Below are positions 42,234 through 49,705 of a stretch of DNA of 58,403 nucleotides, one piece after another. Source of the DNA: an uncultured Clostridia bacterium (GTDB lineage: Bacteria; Bacillota; Clostridia; Lachnospirales; Lachnospiraceae); NCBI GenBank assembly GCA_946403295.1, contig CAMIZL010000013.1:1-58403 (forward strand). Reading direction: 5' to 3'. Each line of letters opens with the position of its first letter. Within the stretch, counting starts at the first letter, position 1. The notes beneath the pieces are model-generated. The model did not search any database, was not told the DNA's origin, and saw only the letters and a program-made list of their open reading frames with translations. The position numbers were made by a program, and so were the translations under genes.

Positions 42234-43250
42234 ATGAATAAATACTTAGCATACCGGGAACCCGCCGAGACGATCCGTTTTCAGGGAAGGGTTCTTCGCG
42301 ACCGCGATATGGTCGTAATGGGTTATACAAACAGCTGCTTTACGCTCCATGTGTCGGCAAGCTGCGTCCGGGCTCTTCTTCGGACCGGTGAAAACGATCC
42401 TGTCAACGCACCGGGGCTTAGGGTTTACGTTGACGACGAAGCCATCACCGAGATAGTTCTTGAAAAAACCGAGACTGAGGTCGTTCTGGCCCGTTTTCCG
42501 AAGGAAGAAGAGCATACGATCCGTGTCGTAAAGATCACGGAGGCCGCGATGTCATTCGTCGGAGTTGTCTTCCTTGATGTGGACGGACTGTTACTCACCG
42601 TCCCCTCTGACACACGCACCAAAGCCCTGTTCATCGGAGATTCCATCACCTGCGGATACGGCGTGCACGGCGCTCCGGACGCCGAATATACGGTCCGTGA
42701 CGAAGACGGGGAACAAAGTTATGCCGCCATCATCGCAAGAGACATGAATTTAAATGCCGAATGGGTCAGTGTCTCGGGATACGGCATCTTCGTCGATTAT
42801 ACCGGCAACCCCGAGAACATCATCCCGAGGATATTCCCTTATACCAACGCGTTTTATGACAAGGAGACCCGGGAGGATTACAGCCGGTTCGACCCGGAGC
42901 TCATAATCGTTAATCTCGGAACGAACGACCAGGGAAGCCTTGACAAACCCTTTGTCCTTGCCGGATTTAAGAGCAGATACGAAAGCTTTCTTTATACTCT
43001 GCGTATAGCTTATCCGAAGGCAAAGATAATCTGTGTTCTGGGAACACTTGCTCCCGGGATCTACCCCTATGTGCAGGAGGTCATCGACCGCGTGAAAGAA
43101 GCCGGAATGAACGATATCTACGGGTTCGGGCTTCCGTTCCATGATTTTGAACACGACGGCATGGCGTCGGGCCACCCTACGCTAATAACACACACAAAGG
43201 ACGCAAAGCGGATCGAGGAGTTTATCCGCACCATAATGCCGGATTTATGA
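42234..43250 (+). CDS. CE2-family acetyl esterase (SGNH type)
   Basis: A 338-residue esterase with the two-domain CE2 arrangement: an N-terminal jelly roll (about 1-120, IRFQGRVLRDRDMVVMGYTNSCFTLHVSAS) and an SGNH hydrolase domain with S137 (LFIGDSITCGYG), the GTND block (VNLGTNDQGS), and the C-terminal SGHPT (His about 315). CE2 enzymes remove acetyl groups from mannan and xylan; Roseburia beta-mannan loci contain one. No signal peptide, so it acts on imported oligosaccharides. AAAGGA lies 11 nt before the ATG. Confidence 0.9.
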   Translation: MNKYLAYREPAETIRFQGRVLRDRDMVVMGYTNSCFTLHVSASCVRALLRTGENDPVNAPGLRVYVDDEAITEIVLEKTETEVVLARFPKEEEHTIRVVKITEAAMSFVGVVFLDVDGLLLTVPSDTRTKALFIGDSITCGYGVHGAPDAEYTVRDEDGEQSYAAIIARDMNLNAEWVSVSGYGIFVDYTGNPENIIPRIFPYTNAFYDKETREDYSRFDPELIIVNLGTNDQGSLDKPFVLAGFKSRYESFLYTLRIAYPKAKIICVLGTLAPGIYPYVQEVIDRVKEAGMNDIYGFGLPFHDFEHDGMASGHPTLITHTKDAKRIEEFIRTIMPDL

Positions 43251-43306
43251 TCCGTACGGCAGTTTAAGAAATAAAAATTAGTAATATCCCGGGGGAGGAT
43301 CTCATT

Positions 43307-44857
43307 TTGAGACTTGCAGCTATTTTTTCGGAATCCATGGTACTTCAGCGCGACAAAAAAGTACATGTCTTTGGTGAAACAGAAAAACAGACCGTTATTA
43401 AGATCACGATCGACAACATCTCTGTGGAAAAGGAAGTGTCCGCAGGGAAATTTGTGATCGATCTTCCGGCACATCCCGCCGGAGGACCTTTTGTAATGAC
43501 CGTGACGGACCTTTCGGAACCGGACGCGGCGAAAGTGATCCGGGATGTTTATTACGGAGAGGTATGGATCGATAACGGGCAGTCAAATATGGAATTTGAG
43601 ATCCAAAATTCGCGCGGAGGCGCGGAGGAGTTATCTTCCGCAGACCTCCCTCTTGTCAGATATTTCAAGTGTATAAAGACACCGGTGATCGACGACGAAG
43701 TGCTTCTCGCGGAGCAACAACAGCGCTGGACTCCTCTTACGGACGGCAAATTCTCCGATATGTCCGGCGTGGCTTATTTTTTTGCAAAAAAGCTTCACGG
43801 GGATCTGTCGGTACCGGTCGGCATGGTGGATTGTTATCAGGGAGGATCCTCCATCTCCTGCTGGCTCAGCGAAGAACGCCTGTCCGCACACCCCGAAGGA
43901 CAGATCTATATCGAAAAATTCAAGAAGGCGGTTAACGGACAGACAGAAGAGGACTATAACCGCAAGCTGCGCATATATAATCAGACCGTAGATGCATACA
44001 AAGAAAAAGCACGCCTGGCGAAAGCAAAGAATCCGGACATCACTGCCTCGGAGCTTTCGGCCGAGGCAGGCGACTATCCCTGGCCGCCGCCTATGGGGCT
44101 CGAATCCGCATTCCGTCCGAGCGGATTATATCATACCATGCTTGAAAGGATCATGCCGTACACATCTCGCGGGATCCTGTACTACCAGGGCGAAGAAGAT
44201 TCCGAAAAGGCCTCGGGATACAGTATTCTTCTCAAGGAGCTGATCGACGAATTCCGCACCGGCTTTGCCGACGGGGATCTTCCGGTCGTCATCCTTCAAC
44301 TTCCGATGTTCATTTCGGGAAACAAAGAGGATACAAGGGACTGGGGTTATCTTCGCCAGGCTCAGGCAAAAGCCGTGTCCGAAACGGACGGGACCATCCT
44401 TATACCCCTGATCGATCTCGGGGAATATGACAATGTCCATCCCGTTGACAAAAAGTCACCCGGCGAGAGAACGGCGACCGAGGTTCTTTACGAGATCTAT
44501 AAAGACAGCGCCGCGGGATACCCTCACGCGGAATTTGATTATGCCGAGGACTGCGTTAAAAACATCGTGGTGCATTTTAAGAATACTCTCGGGAAACTGG
44601 TCCTTAATGAAAATGAATTGGTGAACATACGCAGAGAAAACGAAAGTGCTTCTCATATCTACGGCTTTGAAGTCCGTCTCGCGGGCGGGGATGATTTCGT
44701 TGTCCCCAAAGCGGGGATCAAAGAAGATACGGTCGTTCTTTCCGCAGACGGTCCTATCGAGGAGATCCGCTACGGTTTCTTTAACTACGGAAAGGTTAAC
44801 CTCTACAACGGAGCAGGTCTTCCCGTTGCGCCGTTTCGCATCGAGAAGACCTCGTAA
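43307..44857 (+). CDS. SASA-type carbohydrate acetylesterase
   Basis: A 516-residue SGNH-fold esterase of the sialate O-acetylesterase (SASA, PF03629) type. S93 lies in the block EVWIDNGQSNMEF (normally GQSNM), with YYQGEEDS near 285 and NVHPVDK near 375 carrying the other catalytic-area residues. N- and C-terminal beta-domains flank it. No signal peptide. The paired CE2 gene and a mannan context suggest the second mannan acetylesterase with different positional specificity, like the CE17 partner in Roseburia, but sequence alone does not prove the CE17 class. The start is TTG with GGGGGAGG 8 nt upstream. Confidence 0.82.
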   Translation: MRLAAIFSESMVLQRDKKVHVFGETEKQTVIKITIDNISVEKEVSAGKFVIDLPAHPAGGPFVMTVTDLSEPDAAKVIRDVYYGEVWIDNGQSNMEFEIQNSRGGAEELSSADLPLVRYFKCIKTPVIDDEVLLAEQQQRWTPLTDGKFSDMSGVAYFFAKKLHGDLSVPVGMVDCYQGGSSISCWLSEERLSAHPEGQIYIEKFKKAVNGQTEEDYNRKLRIYNQTVDAYKEKARLAKAKNPDITASELSAEAGDYPWPPPMGLESAFRPSGLYHTMLERIMPYTSRGILYYQGEEDSEKASGYSILLKELIDEFRTGFADGDLPVVILQLPMFISGNKEDTRDWGYLRQAQAKAVSETDGTILIPLIDLGEYDNVHPVDKKSPGERTATEVLYEIYKDSAAGYPHAEFDYAEDCVKNIVVHFKNTLGKLVLNENELVNIRRENESASHIYGFEVRLAGGDDFVVPKAGIKEDTVVLSADGPIEEIRYGFFNYGKVNLYNGAGLPVAPFRIEKTS

Positions 44858-44869
44858 TTCTCCTATGTG

Positions 44870-44959
44870 GCGGATCGTTTTGTCGTCACGCTTTTATGTG
44901 CGGATCGTTTTGTCGTCGCGCTTTTATCCGCGGATCGTTTTGTCGTCGCGCTCTATATG
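44870..44959. repeat. 30-bp tandem repeat, 3 copies
   Basis: Three units of GCGGATCGTTTTGTCGTCNC plus GCTTTTATNN, starting 13 bp after the esterase stop and filling the gap to the convergent CapA-type gene. Confidence 0.92.
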
Positions 44960-44970
44960 TGGCGGGTTGT

Positions 44971-46098
44971 TTATTTGATCTTCTTTCCGAAAACCTCTTT
45001 CCAGAGTTTTTTGACGTATTTGCGCGTCAGCACCGCACTCTCATGTGTCTTCGCGATCTCGTCGGTATAATCCTCAAACATATAGACGGCGTATTTCGTA
45101 TAATTCTTATTTATATAGTTGACCATCGGTCTCACTTTTGCCGATTTAACGGTCACTTTGCCATCTTTAACGCTTATTTTCACATCCGCCATCGCCTCAA
45201 CACATCTTTCGGGTTGAAGCATGTTCGAAACAAAATTTCCGAGAGAATAATAGCACGGAACCGTTCTTTCGTCCGAAGTCGTGATCATCTCAAAAGGTTC
45301 GATGACGTGAGGATGACACCCGATGATAAGATCCGCCCCATACTCGGCCATCTCATACGCCATCTCCTTTTGATCGTCAGTTACTTCAAACTTGTATTCC
45401 TTGCCCCAATGCGGCAGGACAACAACCACATCAGCCAGTTTTTTCGCCCTCTCGATATCTTTTTTAACGATGCTCATATCGAGGAGCTTGAACATATATG
45501 CGCCGTCCGCAGGCTTATCCGGTCCGTTAAGTCCATATGTATAGTTAAGGAAAGCCACCTTAACTCCGTTATATTCGCCGACCGTGATCATCTGCGCATC
45601 ATGTGCCGTTTCATACAGACCCGTCATCAGCACATCCGCCTGCGTCTCCCAGTATTTGATCGTGTACAGAGCGCCCTTTTTGCCATTGTCCCAGCAGTGG
45701 TTCGTGGCATGGGTCACAACATTGAAACCCGCATCCACAAGAGCATCGCCGACTTCATACGGACTGGCGAAATCAGGGTAGCCTTTCCATCTCGAGCGTT
45801 CCGGCGTCAGAACGACTTCCTGGTTGACTATCCTTACATCCGCTTCCGAAAGGTAATCTTTTATGTGACTGTAGATGGGCGTGTAATCGATCGTTCCGTC
45901 GCTCTTCATCCCCGACTTGATCACTTTATCATGATAAAGATTATCTCCGACCGCCATGATCCTGATCGTGCGTGCGCGATCTTCCTGATCGGATTTTTCT
46001 TTACCGGACACTTTAACGCCAAAAGCCGGCAGCACCGAGATCATGATCATCAAAAGAGCCGTTATGAACCCCGTGGCGCGCAGAGTCTTCTTAACCAT
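44971..46098 (-). CDS. CapA family (PGA_cap) metallophosphoesterase-like protein
   Basis: A 375-residue protein with an N-terminal membrane anchor/signal (TLRATGFITALLMIMISVLPAFG) and a calcineurin-like CapA domain: RIMAVGDNLYHDKVIKSG (metal site), GYPDFASPYEVGDALVDAGFNVVTHATNHCWDNGKKGALYTI, ADVVVVLPHWGKEY and ADLIIGCHPHVIEPFEMI. Family members take part in poly-gamma-glutamate handling or are surface enzymes of unknown substrate; no pgsBC genes are near. It converges with the mannan operon. A coding-like stretch without a clear start ends 5 nt upstream of its ATG. Confidence 0.9.
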   Translation of the reverse strand: MVKKTLRATGFITALLMIMISVLPAFGVKVSGKEKSDQEDRARTIRIMAVGDNLYHDKVIKSGMKSDGTIDYTPIYSHIKDYLSEADVRIVNQEVVLTPERSRWKGYPDFASPYEVGDALVDAGFNVVTHATNHCWDNGKKGALYTIKYWETQADVLMTGLYETAHDAQMITVGEYNGVKVAFLNYTYGLNGPDKPADGAYMFKLLDMSIVKKDIERAKKLADVVVVLPHWGKEYKFEVTDDQKEMAYEMAEYGADLIIGCHPHVIEPFEMITTSDERTVPCYYSLGNFVSNMLQPERCVEAMADVKISVKDGKVTVKSAKVRPMVNYINKNYTKYAVYMFEDYTDEIAKTHESAVLTRKYVKKLWKEVFGKKIK

Positions 46099-46103
46099 GG
46101 TTT

Positions 46104-46346
46104 TCAGACCGTCACCCCCTCGAACTCAAATTCACCGGCAGCTTCCCGCATCTCCGAATCCGTATATGCGCAAAGTTTCACGTCAATCTCATAATCCGGA
46201 TGATCGGTAATAAATTGCCGATATGCTCTCAAACATTGTCCGGCCGATCGTTCCCTTTCTTTTTTGTATCCGTTATAAATCTCCTGTGTGCTCCGGTTTA
46301 TGGTTTTCCTTGTCGACCGTAATATATAGATCCTCGCCGGTCCCGT
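46104..46346 (-). pseudogene. coding-like remnant upstream of the CapA-type gene
   Basis: An 80-codon stretch without ATG reads in coding style and ends with TGA 5 nt before the CapA-type start. It translates as TGPARIYILRS, later YNGYKKERERSAGQCLRAYR, QFITDHPDYEIDVKLCAYTD and EFEFEGVTV. I do not recognise the family. Since no initiation site is visible, it is probably the 3' end of a gene whose front was lost; its end supplies the GAGGGGGTG that may serve as the ribosome site for the next gene. The rest of the interval up to 46,480 holds an AT-rich region that probably contains the ABC-F promoter. Confidence 0.35.
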
Positions 46347-46488
46347 TCAATAATTATCATGTTGTTATTTGATATTAATGTCAAGTTAATTAATTCAACG
46401 AAAAATGGTAACGATAGCTGGAAAATAAGCAGTCGAGTTGATACAATATGAGCAGAAAACGAAGCTAAACCGTATAGGAACAAATCCG

Positions 46489-48432
46489 ATGAATATTTTG
46501 AATGTTGAAAATGTATCAAAAACATACATGTCAAAGCCCGTTCTTAACGGGGTGACGGTCGGTATCAGCGATACCGACAAGATAGGCGTTGTGGGCACAA
46601 ACGGAACAGGCAAGTCCACACTTCTGAAGATCGTGGCAGGGACCTGCGAGCCCGACAGCGGCCGGGTCATAAGAACAAGCGGCCTCAGGATCTCGTATCT
46701 GCCGCAGAATCCTGTTTTTGATCCGGGCAAGACGCTTCTCGAAAACATTACCGACAAGATCTATGCCGGCGGAGACAATTGGGACAAGATGGGCGAGATC
46801 AAGGCAACTCTCGCGAAGTTCGGTATCGACGACCCCGAGTGCGACCCGTCGATACTTTCAGGAGGACAGAAAAAGAGAGCCGCTCTGGTAGCGGCCATCA
46901 TGACGCCGTCCGACCTTTTGATACTCGATGAGCCGACCAACCACCTCGATTCCGGGATGATCGAGTGGCTTGAATCCTTCCTCAAGGGATTCAAAGGCGC
47001 GATCCTCATGGTCACACATGACCGATATTTCCTTGACGAAGTCACAGACAAGATCCTCGAGATAGATAAGGCATCCGTCTATCGTTACGATTCCAACTAT
47101 TCGGGTTTCCTCGAACTCAAGCAGCAACGCCTCGATTATGAGCAGGCGGCCGAGCGTAAAGCTGCGGCACTTTACAGAAAAGATCTTGCATGGATGCTTC
47201 GCGGCGCAAGAGCACGCTCGACCAAGCAGAAGGCGCACATCGAGAGATTCGAAGCACTCCGGGACAGACAACGCCCCGAAGAAGAGCGTTTCGTTACTCT
47301 GAGCTCACTCCCGACCAGAATGGGCAACAAAACGATCATTCTTGACGGCATTTCAAAAGAATACGAAGGGAAGAAGCTCTTCGGGAATTTCACATATACG
47401 TTCGGAAAGCTCGACAGGATCGGCATAATAGGCCCCAACGGATGCGGAAAATCGACGCTCGTCAAATGTATCATCGGGCTTGTCAGGCCCGACACGGGTT
47501 CGGTAGAACTCGGGCAGACCATCAGGATCGGATATTTTGGGCAGGAAAACGAGGCGCCTAACGAGAGCGCGCGTGTTATCGATTACGTGAAGGACATAGC
47601 CGAATATATCCCGACACCTGACGGCATGATGAGTGCGTCGGTGATGTGCGAGAGATTTCTTTTCACGCCGGATATGCAGTACGCACCCATAGCCAAGCTT
47701 TCCGGCGGAGAAAAGAGAAGGCTCTACCTGCTGAGAGTGCTCATGGACAACCCGAACGTCATCATCCTTGACGAGCCGACGAACGACCTCGACATACAGA
47801 CCCTCCGCATACTGGAGGATTACCTCGACGGATTCGCAGGCATAATCATCACGGTGAGCCATGACAGATACTTCCTCGACCGTGTCGTTACGAGGATTTT
47901 TTCCTTCGAACCGGATGGAACGCTTATGCAGAGCGAGGGAGGTTATTCCGACTACGTTGTTCATAAGCGTAACGGCGCAGGCGCAGCGGGCGAAGGTAAA
48001 GGCGGCCCGGGAGGAGCAGGTGCCGGTAAAGGAAGTTTGGGAGGAGCAAGTAGCGGTAAAGGAAGTTTGGGAGGAACTAGTAGCGGTAAAGGCAGTGCAT
48101 CCGGAACAAATAACGAAAAAAACGCAGGGAATCGCGAAACCGGAGAAAACGACGCCGCAAACGTGACCGCAAAGGGCAAGTATCGGGCACCTCGCGAGAA
48201 GACGAAACTGACATTCAACGAGCAGAAAGAATATGACAGCATTGAAGCTGAGATCGAAAAGCTTGAGGCGCGGAGCGCAGAGCTTGAGAAACTGATAGCC
48301 GGTGCTTCGACGGATTATTCTAAGCTGATGGAACTGAGCAAAGAAAAGGAAGAAACGGATGCGCTGATAGAGAGCCGGATGGAGCGCTTTATCGAGCTGC
48401 AGGATATGGTGGAGAAGTTTTCCGGTAATTGA
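46489..48432 (+). CDS. ABC-F family ATPase (Uup-like)
   Basis: A 647-residue soluble protein with two ABC cassettes and no membrane part, the ABC-F class that acts on ribosomes or DNA-related processes. First cassette: GTNGTGKST, LSGGQKKR, LLILDEPTNHLD. Second: GPNGCGKST, LSGGEKRR, VIILDEPTNDLD. The Gly/Ser/Lys-rich linker (about 500-545) with 10-residue repeats is followed by a C-terminal coiled coil (FNEQKEYDSIEAEIEKLEARSAELEKL), as in Uup. The ATG at 46489 was chosen because it gives the usual N-terminus MNILNVENVSKTY. A palindrome CGGTAATT-G-AATTACCG spans the stop codon. Confidence 0.92.
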   Translation: MNILNVENVSKTYMSKPVLNGVTVGISDTDKIGVVGTNGTGKSTLLKIVAGTCEPDSGRVIRTSGLRISYLPQNPVFDPGKTLLENITDKIYAGGDNWDKMGEIKATLAKFGIDDPECDPSILSGGQKKRAALVAAIMTPSDLLILDEPTNHLDSGMIEWLESFLKGFKGAILMVTHDRYFLDEVTDKILEIDKASVYRYDSNYSGFLELKQQRLDYEQAAERKAAALYRKDLAWMLRGARARSTKQKAHIERFEALRDRQRPEEERFVTLSSLPTRMGNKTIILDGISKEYEGKKLFGNFTYTFGKLDRIGIIGPNGCGKSTLVKCIIGLVRPDTGSVELGQTIRIGYFGQENEAPNESARVIDYVKDIAEYIPTPDGMMSASVMCERFLFTPDMQYAPIAKLSGGEKRRLYLLRVLMDNPNVIILDEPTNDLDIQTLRILEDYLDGFAGIIITVSHDRYFLDRVVTRIFSFEPDGTLMQSEGGYSDYVVHKRNGAGAAGEGKGGPGGAGAGKGSLGGASSGKGSLGGTSSGKGSASGTNNEKNAGNRETGENDAANVTAKGKYRAPREKTKLTFNEQKEYDSIEAEIEKLEARSAELEKLIAGASTDYSKLMELSKEKEETDALIESRMERFIELQDMVEKFSGN

Positions 48433-48453
48433 ATTACCGAGGATTCCCGCTTG

Positions 48454-48960
48454 TTATCCTAAAGAACCTTTTTTGGACGGATATTTGTCAATTATCTCAT
48501 TGTATAGTATGAGAATGTTTTCCTCGGAATAATCACCTTTAATAAGTGTATCTATGTCCGACTTAGCACCGTTATAAAGACTGGTCGATTTGTATCCGTA
48601 CAGATTATCCGGATCGTATTCAAATATCAATTCAATATACATCCCGCCCGATCTGGCAGATCCGGGATGAAATTTGAAATCAACCTTTTTAATCTCCTTT
48701 AAATCTATTTTTCTTTCTCTAAAAACATTTTTAACGTGTACCACTTCTCCGTCGAAATAAACCTCTGCACGTGTGTATAAACATATAAAAATCAGTACTG
48801 CTACCGACACTATCGCCGAAACGCCCCATGCAATATATCCGCTTACCGATGTTTTTACGTACAGAAAAACACAAAGTGCCCCGAGCATCATTAAAAACGA
48901 TAAATATATAAGCATAAACAATGCGACTGTAGGAATATTCCATATTTTAAAACTTTTCAT
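48454..48960 (-). CDS. membrane protein with bacterial PH-like domain (hypothetical)
   Basis: A 168-residue protein with two membrane spans (FMLIYLSFLMMLGALCVFLYV and AIVSVAVLIFICL), followed by a soluble PH-like part: AEVYFDGEVVHVKNVFRERKIDLKEIKKVDFKFH and MYIELIFEYDPDNLYGY. This fits small bPH2/YdbS-type proteins; function unknown. The start is the ATG at 48960, with GGGGAG about 13 nt upstream. An open frame upstream adds 28 residues with no hydrophobic or domain sense. It converges with the ABC-F gene, 21 nt between stops. Confidence 0.65.
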   Translation of the reverse strand: MKSFKIWNIPTVALFMLIYLSFLMMLGALCVFLYVKTSVSGYIAWGVSAIVSVAVLIFICLYTRAEVYFDGEVVHVKNVFRERKIDLKEIKKVDFKFHPGSARSGGMYIELIFEYDPDNLYGYKSTSLYNGAKSDIDTLIKGDYSEENILILYNEIIDKYPSKKGSLG

Positions 48961-49096
48961 TTCTTTTATTTTCTCCCCTCTTTGCGTTATTTGATATTGC
49001 TCTTCACAGTCAGGATCCCAAAACGGGCTGAACAAACACATCACACTACTATATTCTATAACAACATGATCAGGTTTACAAAAGATAAAATAATTC

Positions 49097-49125
49097 TTGA
49101 CAAGTTAGCGTATGCTAATTATACT
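49097..49125 (+). promoter_or_regulatory. consensus promoter of the feo operon
   Basis: TTGACA (49097-49102), 17 bp, TATACT (49120-49125). The first of three palindromes covers the spacer. Confidence 0.85.
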
Positions 49126-49184
49126 TGCAATCGGTTAGGTAAAGCTAACCAAAATATTTGCAAAGCGGTTAGTTATGGCTAATC
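49103..49184 (+). promoter_or_regulatory. three spaced palindromes GGTTAG-N6-CTAACC in the feo leader
   Basis: AGTTAG-N6-CTAATT (49103-49120), GGTTAG-N6-CTAACC (49133-49150) and GGTTAG-N6-CTAATC (49167-49184). Centres are 30 and 34 bp apart, about three helix turns each, so a dimer could bind on one face. Half-sites resemble the GGTTAG of DtxR/IdeR-type iron boxes but with a longer spacer. This implies iron-responsive repression; the regulator is not in the window. Confidence 0.75.
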
Positions 49185-49222
49185 GTTGCGATCGGAGAAT
49201 ATACACATTGAGGAGGAACAAA

Positions 49223-49435
49223 ATGATGCCTCTAATCTACGCGGAAAAAGAGGCGCCTCTGATCATCAAAAGGGTCGGTGGCAGCCCCGAGGTAAAGAAA
49301 CATCTTGAGAATCTCGGCTTTAACGTCGGTGGCGAGGTGAGCGTTGTGAGCGCACTCGGAAAAAACCTGATCGTTAAGGTCAAAGAGAGCAGGGTGGCTG
49401 TCAGCGAGGAACTGGCGCGAAAGATCATGGTGTAA
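49223..49435 (+). CDS. feoA: FeoA domain protein (first)
   Basis: A 70-residue SH3-like FeoA protein, a small cytoplasmic partner of the FeoB ferrous-iron transporter. It shows the typical GGSPEVKKHLENLGFNVGGEVSVVSALG and LIVKVKESRVAVSEELARKIMV. The start at the first of two ATGs has AGGAGG 6 nt upstream; the open frame before it is leader. It lies downstream of the triple-palindrome promoter. Two FeoA genes ahead of FeoB is a frequent arrangement in Clostridia. Confidence 0.93.
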   Translation: MMPLIYAEKEAPLIIKRVGGSPEVKKHLENLGFNVGGEVSVVSALGKNLIVKVKESRVAVSEELARKIMV

Positions 49436-49477
49436 ATGCCGAAACGGGCATTTGATGAATAATCAGAGGAGGTTCTT

Positions 49478-49705
49478 ATGAAAACACTAAGAGATGTGAA
49501 GATCGGTGAAAAGGCAAAGGTCGTCAAGCTTCATGGCGAGGGTGCGGTAAAACGCCGGATCATGGACATGGGCATTACAAAAGGCACCGATGTTTATGTA
49601 CGCAAGGTCGCACCGCTCGGCGATCCGATCGAGATCACTGTAAGGAACTATGAATTGTCACTGCGTAAGGCAGATGCCGAAATGGTGGAGGTGGAGGAAA
49701 GATAA
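49478..49705 (+). CDS. feoA: FeoA domain protein (second)
   Basis: A 75-residue FeoA protein: GEKAKVVKLHGEGAVKRRIMDMGITKGTDVYVRKVAPLGDPIEITVRNYELSLRKADAEMV, closer to the canonical FeoA than the first copy. A consensus AGAGGAGG precedes the ATG. Its TAA overlaps the FeoB ATG (TAATG), which couples the two in translation. It probably binds the FeoB G domain. Confidence 0.95.
   Translation: MKTLRDVKIGEKAKVVKLHGEGAVKRRIMDMGITKGTDVYVRKVAPLGDPIEITVRNYELSLRKADAEMVEVEER

Noticed and set aside
44896-46194. A 432-codon plus-strand frame opposite the CapA-type gene
   Set aside because: It is antisense to a well-supported gene; its first part is a translation of the 30-bp tandem repeat.
48423-48439. 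Palindrome CGGTAATT-G-AATTACCG at the ABC-F stop as a terminator
   Set aside because: Too small a loop and no T-run for a confident terminator; it may simply be the end of the gene or a weak bidirectional stop.
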